From: Bacteroidales bacterium
GTDB lineage: Bacteria > Bacteroidota > Bacteroidia > Bacteroidales > UBA932
NCBI GenBank assembly: GCA_017429885.1
Contig: JAFROA010000344.1
Coordinates: forward strand, 1-6,791
DNA length: 6,791 nucleotides
Reading direction: 5' to 3'
Part shown: positions 1-6,505 of the stretch, piece by piece
How positions within the stretch are numbered: position 1 is the first letter of the stretch
How the letters are laid out: every line of letters starts with the position of its first letter
Notes under the pieces: model-generated
What the model was told of the DNA's origin: nothing
What the model saw: only the letters and a program-made list of their open reading frames with translations
Databases searched by the model: none
Program-made: the position numbers and the translations under genes

Positions 1-738
1 CACCAGCAGCGTATGGTTTACGCTTTTTGCGATCGTCTTGGTGAGGCCGCCGATGTGACCCTTCTTATGCATAATCAGAATCTGGCTCTGTTGGAGGAAT
101 TTGTCAATGACAATCTCGGACTGGATGACTACTACGCCGTGGTTCCTCATTTTAAGACAGACAAGGATACAGTAAAAAAAGTAGTGTCTCTGCTGGGCAG
201 GATTCCCGAGCGAAGACTTCTTTTGATGGATCACATCCCTGAAGGCTTTGAGGGAAATTTCGGAGTCGTGTATCAGAACATTAGCGAGGATATACCTCAT
301 GCCTTGTCAGAGGAGAAGGCAGAGTTGGATAAATATCAGCGCATACGTGTGGTCCGGATGTCCAAAGGATTATATCAGGACGAGACGTGGAGGGCGGTCA
401 AGGCATATTGTGATTCCATTGGGATGACCTCTCTTAAGGAGGAAGGACTGCCCGGAGTAATCAAAAAAGGAGATGTATTCCTTTTGACCGGAAGTCGCCT
501 GGACTTTTTGCTCGTTGAATTGTCCCGCAAAATCTTCGATACAGGTCTGGAGCTTGGCCGCGAGGTTGGTATTATCTGCCAAAATGACTTTGTAATCAAT
601 GAGATAGTGCTTGGAGGACTCACCACGATCTCTGCCGATTACGCCAAGATTGGCACGGATGCGGCGGACATGATCCTCTCCGGCGACCTCAAACAAATCC
701 ATTGTGAGTGCGACATGGTTAGGAGGAGAACCTTCTGA
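1..738 (+). CDS. GntR/LacI-type transcriptional regulator, effector-binding domain (5' partial)
   Basis: The reading frame is open to the left edge, with H-Q-Q-R before the first Met at position 13, so that Met is internal and the gene continues off the window. The 245 visible residues read as a type-I periplasmic-binding-protein-like (LacI-type) effector domain. Supporting segments are ADVTLLMHNQN, a YYAVVPHF strand, ERRLLLMDHIPEG, a VVYQNISEDIPHAL helix, GREVGIICQND and GGLTTISADYAKIGTDAADMIL. It ends in C-D-M-V-R-R-R-T-F, corresponding to the terminal strand of LacI-type regulators. In Bacteroidota this arrangement is common in cytoplasmic regulators of about 330-350 residues with an N-terminal GntR winged helix. 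That helix would be in the missing part, so the GntR assignment is inferred from family resemblance. Such proteins bind a sugar or sugar phosphate and control a neighbouring sugar-use operon. It is a likely regulator of the susC/susD genes about 1 kb downstream. Its stop codon lies inside a stem-loop shared with the convergent gene. Confidence 0.85.
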   Translation, partial: HQQRMVYAFCDRLGEAADVTLLMHNQNLALLEEFVNDNLGLDDYYAVVPHFKTDKDTVKKVVSLLGRIPERRLLLMDHIPEGFEGNFGVVYQNISEDIPHALSEEKAELDKYQRIRVVRMSKGLYQDETWRAVKAYCDSIGMTSLKEEGLPGVIKKGDVFLLTGSRLDFLLVELSRKIFDTGLELGREVGIICQNDFVINEIVLGGLTTISADYAKIGTDAADMILSGDLKQIHCECDMVRRRTF

Positions 739-745
739 CCATGTC
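712..745. terminator. Long stem-loop spanning both convergent stop codons, possible terminator
   Basis: GACATGGT (712-719) pairs perfectly with ACCATGTC (738-745). The stem continues inward as T.G, A-T, G-C, G.T, A-T, G-C, G-C around a four-base AGAA loop (727-730), giving 15 pairs in plus-strand RNA, two of them wobbles. In minus-strand RNA the two wobbles become A/C mismatches, so the plus-strand hairpin is the stronger one. It contains the regulator stop (736-738) and reaches into the minus-gene stop (744-746). No immediate U-tract follows on either strand, so it is not a textbook intrinsic terminator. Its role as a terminator or 3'-end RNA stabiliser is inferred from position. Confidence 0.55.
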
Positions 746-1076
746 ATACGTACTTATCCTTCCGCATTTTCACTACCTTGGCGGCATCATCATGTTCGTT
801 TGGAGGAAGTACCTCATTCAGATATAGATAACCGCCTTCTATCAGTTGGACATGAAGTCTCCAACCTTTGGTTTTATCAATGTAGGCGCGGTAAACGGAC
901 TTGTTTATGCCTCTGATTTTATGGAGGTTTGAGAATGGGAAGCTACGAGCGGCATGGTTATCATTATTTTCCAGTTCAGCGAGAGTCCTGACAAAATTCT
1001 CCACTAGGCTGGAGGGAAGTTTTTCATATGCTGACAGGATGCAACCATGTTCATCCTTCAGCTTCTTGAATTTCAT
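744..1076 (-). CDS. RelE/ParE-superfamily toxin-like protein (110 aa), second gene of a two-gene operon
   Basis: The protein has the size and segment order of RelE/ParE/YoeB-type toxins. An N-terminal helical part (SAYEKLPSSLVENFVRTLAELENND, about residues 15-39) is followed by a basic strand H-K-I-R-G (52-56), then VYRAYI (61-66), GWRLHVQL (71-78) and GGYLYLNEVLPPNEHD (81-96). The two strand arginines R63 and R73 and the late H95-D96 sit where RNase-type members of this fold carry functional residues. This is family knowledge applied by eye, not an alignment. Characterised RelE-type members cleave mRNA at the ribosome; ParE-type members inhibit gyrase. The residues here do not decide between them. 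The ATG at 1076 follows the stop of the upstream gene (1080-1078) after a single base, so translation is probably coupled and the start is well supported. No antitoxin-like gene (helix-turn-helix, AbrB or Phd type) lies next to it in the window. Activity is unproven. Confidence 0.6.
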   Translation of the reverse strand: MKFKKLKDEHGCILSAYEKLPSSLVENFVRTLAELENNDNHAARSFPFSNLHKIRGINKSVYRAYIDKTKGWRLHVQLIEGGYLYLNEVLPPNEHDDAAKVVKMRKDKYV

Positions 1077-1077
1077 C

Positions 1078-1428
1078 TTAATTGTAGATTAATGATGCGG
1101 TTGAGTTAAAGGCCTCGACAGCCTGAGACTTGTTGACAACCCTGAAAAGGGTGATGATTTTTTGCTGGAAAAGGGAATCGTTATCGAACGCCAAAATTAC
1201 GCATAGACTTTCGGTGGCGTTGAGCATGTATAGCGAACTGTCTCCTTTGTTTATATCATTTGGGAAAACTACGCCTTTCCTACGGAATAACTTTTTAGGG
1301 AATAATCCGTTTTTAGCGTTGTGAACAAATTTATTGAGGCTTTTGGTCAAAGACTCTCTTTCTTTTTCTGGGAGTCGTTTCTCGTCTGAATCGAATCCCT
1401 GGGTGATGTTAACTTCTACCTGGCACAT
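1078..1428 (-). CDS. Small RelE-like fold protein (116 aa), first gene of a two-gene operon, function unknown
   Basis: I do not recognise a characterised family with certainty. The order of elements resembles the RelE/ParE superfamily. There is a helical N-terminal part (DEKRLPEKERESLTKSLNKF, about 15-34), a basic loop with K45-K46 and R49-R50-K51, and then strands S64-SLYML-69, L75-CVILAF-81 and I91-ITLFRVV-98. A final helix ends in ASLIYN. Where an active RelE-type toxin usually has arginine in the central strand (an R-V-I-like motif), this protein has C76 in L-C-V-I-L. It may therefore be a catalytically degenerate relative, a partner of the downstream protein, or a toxin of another type. 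The ATG at 1428 lies about 20-25 bases below a well-matched Bacteroidota promoter on the same strand. Another ATG at 1433 is out of frame. It is the first gene transcribed, the position antitoxin genes most often occupy, but it does not look like a DNA-binding antitoxin. Confidence 0.5.
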   Translation of the reverse strand: MCQVEVNITQGFDSDEKRLPEKERESLTKSLNKFVHNAKNGLFPKKLFRRKGVVFPNDINKGDSSLYMLNATESLCVILAFDNDSLFQQKIITLFRVVNKSQAVEAFNSTASLIYN

Positions 1429-1454
1429 GTCATATCTAAAGTTTTTCAGTAATA

Positions 1455-1485
1455 CAAATATAAGAATTCCTTTTTAATTGTCAAA
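1455..1485 (-). promoter_or_regulatory. Bacteroidota-type promoter of the two-gene minus-strand operon
   Basis: Read on the minus strand, TTTG (1485-1482), 19 bases and TATATTTG (1462-1455) match the Bacteroidota housekeeping consensus TTTG-N19-21-TAnnTTTG at every specified base. Transcription would start near 1450, leaving a leader of roughly 20 bases before the ATG at 1428. The correct placement supports both small ORFs as real genes transcribed from their own promoter, divergently from susC. Confidence 0.75.
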
Positions 1486-1495
1486 TTCTATTTCT

Positions 1496-1529
1496 AGGCA
1501 TTGAATCTGAATATATGCTTGAAATGCCT
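1496..1529. repeat. 7-bp inverted repeat upstream of the minus-operon promoter
   Basis: AGGCATT (1496-1502) and AATGCCT (1523-1529) are perfect reverse complements separated by 20 bases, so same-register points of the two arms lie 27 bp apart. The element begins about 10 bp upstream of the minus-operon -33 box. Seven-base arms with a long spacer can arise by chance, so an operator role is only a suggestion. Confidence 0.3.
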
Positions 1530-1559
1530 GAAGCGGGAATAGTGAAGCCTTTCTGATCA

Positions 1560-1584
1560 TAACTAATTTATTATTAATTAGTTA
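1560..1584. promoter_or_regulatory. 25-bp AT-rich palindrome, candidate operator in the divergent spacer
   Basis: TAACTAATT (1560-1568) and AATTAGTTA (1576-1584) are perfect 9-bp arms around a 7-base spacer. Symmetry and length fit a site for a dimeric helix-turn-helix or winged-helix regulator. It lies about 27 bp upstream of the susC -33 box and about 75 bp upstream of the minus-operon -33 box. That position suits an activator of susC or a site shared by both promoters. The obvious candidate binder is the truncated regulator at the left edge, but the sequence does not prove this. Confidence 0.5.
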
Positions 1585-1603
1585 CCCCCCCTAAAAAACA
1601 TTC

Positions 1604-1620
1604 AAAAAGCCTTGCTTTTT
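1604..1620. repeat. Short inverted repeat overlapping the susC -33 box
   Basis: AAAAAGC (1604-1610) and GCTTTTT (1614-1620) form perfect 7-bp arms around CTT, and the repeat covers the proposed -33 tetramer (1611-1614). A protein bound here would block the promoter. As RNA it would be a weak hairpin with two G-C pairs and a T-run, resembling a poor terminator. The operator reading is inferred from the overlap. Confidence 0.4.
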
Positions 1621-1642
1621 TGGGTATGAATGACTAGATTTG
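1611..1642 (+). promoter_or_regulatory. Bacteroidota-type promoter of the susC/susD operon
   Basis: CTTG (1611-1614, three of four bases of TTTG), 20 bases, then TAGATTTG (1635-1642) matching TAnnTTTG completely. Transcription would begin near 1646-1650, giving a leader of about 70 bases before the ATG at 1717. The slightly weak -33 box and the flanking symmetrical elements fit a regulated promoter. The leader has no strong Shine-Dalgarno sequence and is A/T-rich before the ATG, which is usual in this phylum. Confidence 0.65.
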
Positions 1643-1716
1643 CAATATGGTACATAACAGTACGGAACAGTTAAGTTAGGCTATTGTTGTTAGAAACCAC
1701 ATAAATAATTATCAGT

Positions 1717-4700
1717 ATGGGTAAAATCAAACTATTAATGTCTGCGATGGCGCTATTGGTGTTGTCGCTCGCTTATCCTTCGAGAACCCTTCTGGCACAG
1801 ACGAAAATCTCTGTGACTGGAACGGTCTCAGATGAGAATGGACCAGCAGCTGGAGTCGCTGTTATTGAAAAGGGGACAAGGAATGGCGCTGTCTCGGATG
1901 CGGACGGACGCTTTTCCCTGAACGTCGCTTCGGAGGCTGCTGTCCTTGAGGTTTCAAGCCTCGGCTACGAACCGCAGGAGATTCCTGTAGGAAACCAGCG
2001 TCTTTTTAGCATCGTTCTTAAAACTTCCAGCACGATGCTTGACGAGACTGTGGTGGTGGGTTATGGAACTATGAGAAGGAAAGATGTTACAGGTGCGATC
2101 ACATCCGCGAATCTTGAGGATTTCAAGAAATCACAGAATGTGAACGTGATGCAGTCCCTCAAGGGAAGTGTGCCGGGACTCACGGTTTCACAGACCAATC
2201 AGGCTGGACAGTCAGTGTCTGTGCAGATAAGAGGTCGAAATTCACTTTCTGGAGGCACTGCACCCCTTATTGTCGTTGATGGAATAGTCTTCTCCAATGA
2301 TTTGAATTACATTAATCCGGCGGATGTCAAATCGATTGACGTCCTGAAAGATGCGAGCAGTAAAGCGATTTATGGGTCTCAGGCTGCTAATGGAGTGATT
2401 CAAATCACCACTTATTCCGGTGAAAAGAACGAGAAGGTTAGGGTGCAGTATTCTGGTTCGGTCAGCGTCTCGGAGCCTACCAGAAATTACAGGCTCTTCA
2501 ATGCTGAGGAGATGAAGACAATCATCAAGGGTGTCTATTACGATCAAGCTTATCTTGGTCCTGACTACACAACTCCAAATCCGGCTTGGTCAATAGAGAA
2601 TAATAGCGAATTGAGTAAAGAGGCAAGGGATGGATACTTGGCAGGCGTTGACTTTGACTGGTGGGGGGATCTCACCCGTACTCCCATATCCACAAACCAC
2701 AACATTAGTATAAGCGGAGGATCCTCCAAAGTATCGACTTATGCATCTTTTGGCTACACGGATTCCAAAGGTATTGTAAAGAATGACAACTATTCTAGAT
2801 ATACCGGCAGGGTAAATCTTTCTTACGATATCAAACCGTGGCTGACAATTGGAGCCTTGGCCAGCGGAAGTTTCGGTGATTATTCCGGGTACTCTCCGAG
2901 TTTGGGTAATATGCGGAATCAAAACCCGTTCGTGAAGCCTTATGATGATGAGGGGAATATGATTTTGTATCCCAGGGGAGAGGCTTCCACAATTATCAAT
3001 CCATATGCTGCCATGGAAGCCGATAATAAGGAGTTGCGTAATGAGTTGTCAGGTCTTGGCTTTGTCGAGGTGAAGATTCCTGGTGTGGATGGGCTGAAAT
3101 ACCGTATGAATTTCAATAAGACGTTCACTTGGTCTAACAGCTATGAAAGCAATGTATACGGTGCGGGAAGAACAGGTACCGCATATAAGGCTCATGGAGA
3201 GATTTATGAGACCACTTTTGATAATATTCTTAGTTACGAGAAGAACTTCAAGAACCATTTTGTTTCGGCAACTTTGGTTTACGGAACTCGTAAAGCAGGT
3301 TATGATAATATTAATGCTACCGGTCAGAATTACAGTAATTTAGCCCTTTCTTACAACAGTCTGCAGCAGGCTATTATTCAAAAAATATCTTCCACAGCCT
3401 GGTCTGAAAGCCAGCTTTACCAGATGGGGAGGGTGAACTACAACTACAAAAATAGGTATCATGTCACGGCCACAATCCGCAGGGATGGATACAGTGGCTT
3501 TGCTGAAAACAACAAGTTCGGTTATTTCCCTTCTTTCGCCCTTGGTTGGACCGTGACCAATGAACCTTTCTGGTCTTTCGACGCAATTACTTATCTTAAA
3601 TTGAGGGCAAGTTACGGTGTGAACGGTAACATGACAAGCCGTTATTCTTCACAGGCGACGGTGAGTTCATCAGCGGCTTACCAGTATGTATTCTCGGATG
3701 GAGGTCAGACAAACAATGGACAGGCAATTTCAACGCTGTCAAATCCTGATTTGAAGTGGGAGAGGACCCTTGGTTGGAACTTCGGTTTTGACTACGGCCT
3801 GATTGACAATAGAATTAGCGGGAGTTTCGAATTCTATAAGACGGCTACTCATGATCTATTGTGGAGCATGACTATACCATCAGTCACGGGCTTCACATCC
3901 ATCCAGAGCAACGTGGGAGAACTGAGAAATCACGGAATTGAATTCAATATAAAGGCAATACCGGTTCAAACAAGAGACTTCACCTGGGATTTCAACTTGA
4001 CCTTTGCGGCAAATAGGAATAAGGTGGTTCACCTTCTTGGCGATAGGGATGGTGACGGAATTGAGGATGACCTTCTCGCCAGTAACCTCTTTATCGGCAA
4101 ATCCACCGGTACTATATTCAATTATGAGATCGACGGGATTTATCAGATTGGTGAAAAAATTCCCACCGGATTCTATGCAGGTACATATAGGATAGTCGAT
4201 CACGACGGAAAGGAGGGGATCACTCCTGATGACAGGACTTTTATTGGTAGAACGGATCCGGCTTATACAATGGGTCTCCAGAATAATCTTAGGTTCAAGA
4301 GAATAACCTTCAGATCCTTCCTCCATACTATCCAAGGAGGAAAAGACGGGTATCTGGGAGCGCAGCAGAACACCTGGAGCAACTCTAAGGGTAACACAAT
4401 CAATTCGAACAATTTCAATTACATTGATATGTGGTCACCAACTAATCCCGATGCTAAGGATCCTCAAGCTTACCAGATGTCAAAGGTGTCAGGAGTCAGG
4501 TATCAGCACCGTGATTTCGTTCGCCTTGCGGATGTGTCACTGGCATATTCATTCAATCCTAATTTGGTCAAAAAGATAGGTGTCGCAGGGCTCGAGATCT
4601 ATTTGAGCGGGAAGAACATCTTCACTATAACAAATTGGGACGGATGGGATCCAGAGACAGGCCAAGGCATAAACACAGGTGACTTGTATCCTGTCATGCG

Positions 4701-4734
4701 GTATTACAATTTTGGTGTAGAAGTTACTTTTTAA
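1717..4734 (+). CDS. SusC/RagA-family TonB-linked outer-membrane transporter
   Basis: This complete 1005-residue protein imports oligosaccharides across the outer membrane with TonB/ExbBD energy, as the barrel of a complex capped by the SusD-like lipoprotein. It starts with a Sec signal peptide (hydrophobic core about 6-20, likely cleavage after A27). A carboxypeptidase-regulatory-like beta domain follows (about 31-105: VTGTVSDENG, GAVSDADGRFSL, SSLGYEPQE). Next are the TonB-box-like D-E-T-V-V-V-G-Y-G (109-117) and the plug (about 119-235). The plug contains VQIRGRNSLSGG, PLIVVDG and the family signature at 211-232 (K-D-A-S-S-K-A-I-Y-G through I-T-T). The rest is barrel, ending in aromatic F-G-V-E-V-T-F, as expected for BAM-assembled proteins. 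Length is normal, and no N-terminal STN domain is present, so anti-sigma signalling is not expected. A D-R-D-G-D-G-I-E-D-D acidic loop lies at about 776-785. The susD-like gene follows after 10 bases. The substrate cannot be deduced. Confidence 0.97.
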   Translation: MGKIKLLMSAMALLVLSLAYPSRTLLAQTKISVTGTVSDENGPAAGVAVIEKGTRNGAVSDADGRFSLNVASEAAVLEVSSLGYEPQEIPVGNQRLFSIVLKTSSTMLDETVVVGYGTMRRKDVTGAITSANLEDFKKSQNVNVMQSLKGSVPGLTVSQTNQAGQSVSVQIRGRNSLSGGTAPLIVVDGIVFSNDLNYINPADVKSIDVLKDASSKAIYGSQAANGVIQITTYSGEKNEKVRVQYSGSVSVSEPTRNYRLFNAEEMKTIIKGVYYDQAYLGPDYTTPNPAWSIENNSELSKEARDGYLAGVDFDWWGDLTRTPISTNHNISISGGSSKVSTYASFGYTDSKGIVKNDNYSRYTGRVNLSYDIKPWLTIGALASGSFGDYSGYSPSLGNMRNQNPFVKPYDDEGNMILYPRGEASTIINPYAAMEADNKELRNELSGLGFVEVKIPGVDGLKYRMNFNKTFTWSNSYESNVYGAGRTGTAYKAHGEIYETTFDNILSYEKNFKNHFVSATLVYGTRKAGYDNINATGQNYSNLALSYNSLQQAIIQKISSTAWSESQLYQMGRVNYNYKNRYHVTATIRRDGYSGFAENNKFGYFPSFALGWTVTNEPFWSFDAITYLKLRASYGVNGNMTSRYSSQATVSSSAAYQYVFSDGGQTNNGQAISTLSNPDLKWERTLGWNFGFDYGLIDNRISGSFEFYKTATHDLLWSMTIPSVTGFTSIQSNVGELRNHGIEFNIKAIPVQTRDFTWDFNLTFAANRNKVVHLLGDRDGDGIEDDLLASNLFIGKSTGTIFNYEIDGIYQIGEKIPTGFYAGTYRIVDHDGKEGITPDDRTFIGRTDPAYTMGLQNNLRFKRITFRSFLHTIQGGKDGYLGAQQNTWSNSKGNTINSNNFNYIDMWSPTNPDAKDPQAYQMSKVSGVRYQHRDFVRLADVSLAYSFNPNLVKKIGVAGLEIYLSGKNIFTITNWDGWDPETGQGINTGDLYPVMRYYNFGVEVTF

Positions 4735-4744
4735 TTATTGAGCT

Positions 4745-6475
4745 ATGAGACATAATACAATAATCGGATTTGTTTTGTTGCCAATTCTTTCTCTTTCTCT
4801 GGCATCATGCAACGAGTCAGAATTCTTGAAAGAAGAAGCATTGTCATTTTATACACCGAGTAATTCCTATGTGACGGAAAGCGACTTCATGTCTGCCGTA
4901 ACAACCCTATATTCCCAAGTGAGAAATAATCTTTGGGGGACAACATATGGAGGTTCACCCTATTTCGTCAGTACCGATATTGCCAAAGACGGACGTTTTC
5001 AGTTGAATTCGACTCGTTTTGGCGGGCATACGGTCTATTGTGTTCCGACAAACAGTGTGATGAAGTCAACTTGGGATAATTGGTATAAACTGGTCAGTAA
5101 CGCTAACAGCATAATTGACAGGGCGGAGGGGGCCTCAATGTCAAATGCTTCCAAGAAAAGGTTCGTCGCCGAGGCTAAATTCTTCAGGGCGTTTGGTTAT
5201 AGGTTCCTGGTTTATCTTTATGGCGGTGTGCCGCTTGTACTGAATGAGGTCACAAGCCCCAAGACTGACTATGTCAGGGCTAGCAAGCAAGAAGTTCTTA
5301 ACCAGATGGCCGATGATCTGCAAGAAGCTTGCGCCGGGCTGCCTGACATCTCTTCCGTAGAAGAAGGCAGAGTTTCCAACTTGGTAGCATATCATCTTCT
5401 TGCCGAGACTTATATATCCCTTGGTGAGTATCAAAAGGCAATTGACGCTGCCACGGTGGTTATAAATGACCCTAATACGGCCATCATGACAGACAGATTT
5501 GGATGCATGGCAAACCAAAACCCAACTGATCCGGATTTGAAATTCACTCAGGAAGGAGATGTGTTCTGGGATATGTACCGCGCCGGGAACCAGAGCCGTT
5601 CGTCGGGCAACAAGGAATCGCTCTGGGTCTGCCAGTTCGAAGTTGACACTAACGGAGGACTCCTTGCTTCAGCTGGGGGATGGACTATAAATGGACAGGG
5701 AGCGAACCTTTTGGAAAGAACCGCAGGTCCCGCTTATTGGGGACTTTATCTTGATCCTGATGGCAAGCCAGGTACTTTGGGTTTCTCACAATCAACATAC
5801 ATGTCCGGAGGCGCTGGTGTTTCCTTGATGATGAACACGGACTGGTGGCTTAATGACCTTTGGGAGAGTGATTGGGACAATGATATCAGGAACGCTCCTC
5901 ATAACATTGTCAGGGATGTCGTTTATAATAATCCCAGCTCGGCTTACTACGGGAAGAGCGCTCTAGAATATGTCAGTCCTACTCAAGTGGCGCAACCTTG
6001 GAGATGGTATCCTTTCCCCAGCAAGATTACAACTCCTGGCCAACACCCTGACGATCTTTTCACGGATAAAAGCCTGTTGGCCCTCAAGGGCACAGCTGGA
6101 TCGACGTATCGAGACCAATACATCTTCCGCTTGGCGGAGACTTACCTGCTACGGGCGGAGGCATATCTCGATGCTGGTAATGCTCAGAAGGCAGCCGAAG
6201 ACGTTAATGTTGTCAGGGAGAGATCCAAGGCTAATCCCGTGGCCGCTTCCGATGTCACGCTGGATTACATCCTTGATGAGCGTGCCAGGGAGTTTGTTTA
6301 TGAAGAGCCCAGAAGAATCATATTGACTAGGGTTGGCAAACTTGTCGAGAGGGTTCGCAAATACAATGAGCTCAATTCCTCGGAGATCCAGGATTATCAT
6401 GAGCTTTGGCCGATACCTCAGTCATTCATCGACGCTAATGTGTCGGTGACGATTGAACAGAATCCGGGGTATTAG
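4745..6475 (+). CDS. SusD/RagB-family glycan-binding outer-membrane lipoprotein
   Basis: This complete 576-residue surface lipoprotein should close over the SusC-like barrel and bind the incoming glycan. The signal peptide ends in a lipobox L-A-S-C with the lipidated cysteine at residue 22, followed by N-E-S-E, an acidic stretch compatible with surface export. The N-terminal SusD-like region has the hallmark RFLVYLYGGVPLVL (about 153-166) after A-K-F-F-R-A. TPR-like helices include LLAETYISLGEYQKAIDAA. The C-terminal SusD/RagB domain shows FRLAETYLLRAEAYLDAGNA (about 461-480), AAEDVNVVRERS and ILDERAREFVYEEPRR (about 509-524). The protein ends I-E-Q-N-P-G-Y, a common terminus in the family. 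Length is normal. It starts 10 bases after the susC-like stop, so the two are cotranscribed. Binding-site aromatics cannot be assigned without a structure, so the glycan stays unknown. Confidence 0.96.
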   Translation: MRHNTIIGFVLLPILSLSLASCNESEFLKEEALSFYTPSNSYVTESDFMSAVTTLYSQVRNNLWGTTYGGSPYFVSTDIAKDGRFQLNSTRFGGHTVYCVPTNSVMKSTWDNWYKLVSNANSIIDRAEGASMSNASKKRFVAEAKFFRAFGYRFLVYLYGGVPLVLNEVTSPKTDYVRASKQEVLNQMADDLQEACAGLPDISSVEEGRVSNLVAYHLLAETYISLGEYQKAIDAATVVINDPNTAIMTDRFGCMANQNPTDPDLKFTQEGDVFWDMYRAGNQSRSSGNKESLWVCQFEVDTNGGLLASAGGWTINGQGANLLERTAGPAYWGLYLDPDGKPGTLGFSQSTYMSGGAGVSLMMNTDWWLNDLWESDWDNDIRNAPHNIVRDVVYNNPSSAYYGKSALEYVSPTQVAQPWRWYPFPSKITTPGQHPDDLFTDKSLLALKGTAGSTYRDQYIFRLAETYLLRAEAYLDAGNAQKAAEDVNVVRERSKANPVAASDVTLDYILDERAREFVYEEPRRIILTRVGKLVERVRKYNELNSSEIQDYHELWPIPQSFIDANVSVTIEQNPGY

Positions 6476-6483
6476 TACATTTG
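6452..6483 (+). promoter_or_regulatory. Possible internal promoter before the downstream lipoprotein gene
   Basis: ATTG (6452-6455, three of four bases of TTTG), 20 bases, then TACATTTG (6476-6483), a full match to TAnnTTTG. The second box begins right after the susD-like stop. Transcription would start near 6490, some 15 bases before the next ATG. Its match is about as good as that of the susC promoter, but the AT-rich gap makes chance matches plausible, and the gene can equally be read through from susD. Confidence 0.35.
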
Positions 6484-6505
6484 GGTAATAATTAAGCACA
6501 TAAGC

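Noticed and set aside
1..12. Met at position 13 as the true start of the regulator
   Set aside because: The frame is open upstream, and the product from this Met would lack both the DNA-binding domain and the first part of the effector domain. The gene is simply cut by the window edge.
370..747. Minus-strand open frame of 125 codons opposite the regulator gene
   Set aside because: It lies inside a well-supported coding frame on the plus strand, shows no family pattern and would overlap the stop of the minus-strand toxin-like gene. It is treated as a shadow frame.
744..1428. The two minus-strand frames as one gene split by a frameshift
   Set aside because: Each has its own stop and start one base apart, each is a complete RelE-sized unit with its own helix-then-strands order, and together they would duplicate the fold rather than complete it.
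1619..1642. TTTG at 1619-1622 as the -33 box of the susC promoter
   Set aside because: Only 12 bases separate it from TAGATTTG, too short for the 19-21 base spacing. CTTG at 1611-1614 has the right distance.
4042..4071. D-R-D-G-D-G-I-E-D-D in the susC product as an EF-hand-like calcium site
   Set aside because: Acidic glycine-rich loops occur at this place in many SusC-family barrels, and the surrounding helices of an EF-hand are absent. Ordinary loop variation explains it.
3880..4335. Minus-strand open frame of 151 codons within the susC-like gene
   Set aside because: The opposite strand is unmistakable SusC barrel sequence. The antisense product has no recognisable motif, and I see no promoter for it.
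5970..6326. Plus-strand open frame of 118 codons in a second frame of the susD-like gene
   Set aside because: It overlaps the conserved SusD/RagB C-terminal domain. The product is arginine- and leucine-rich with no motif, typical of an out-of-frame translation.
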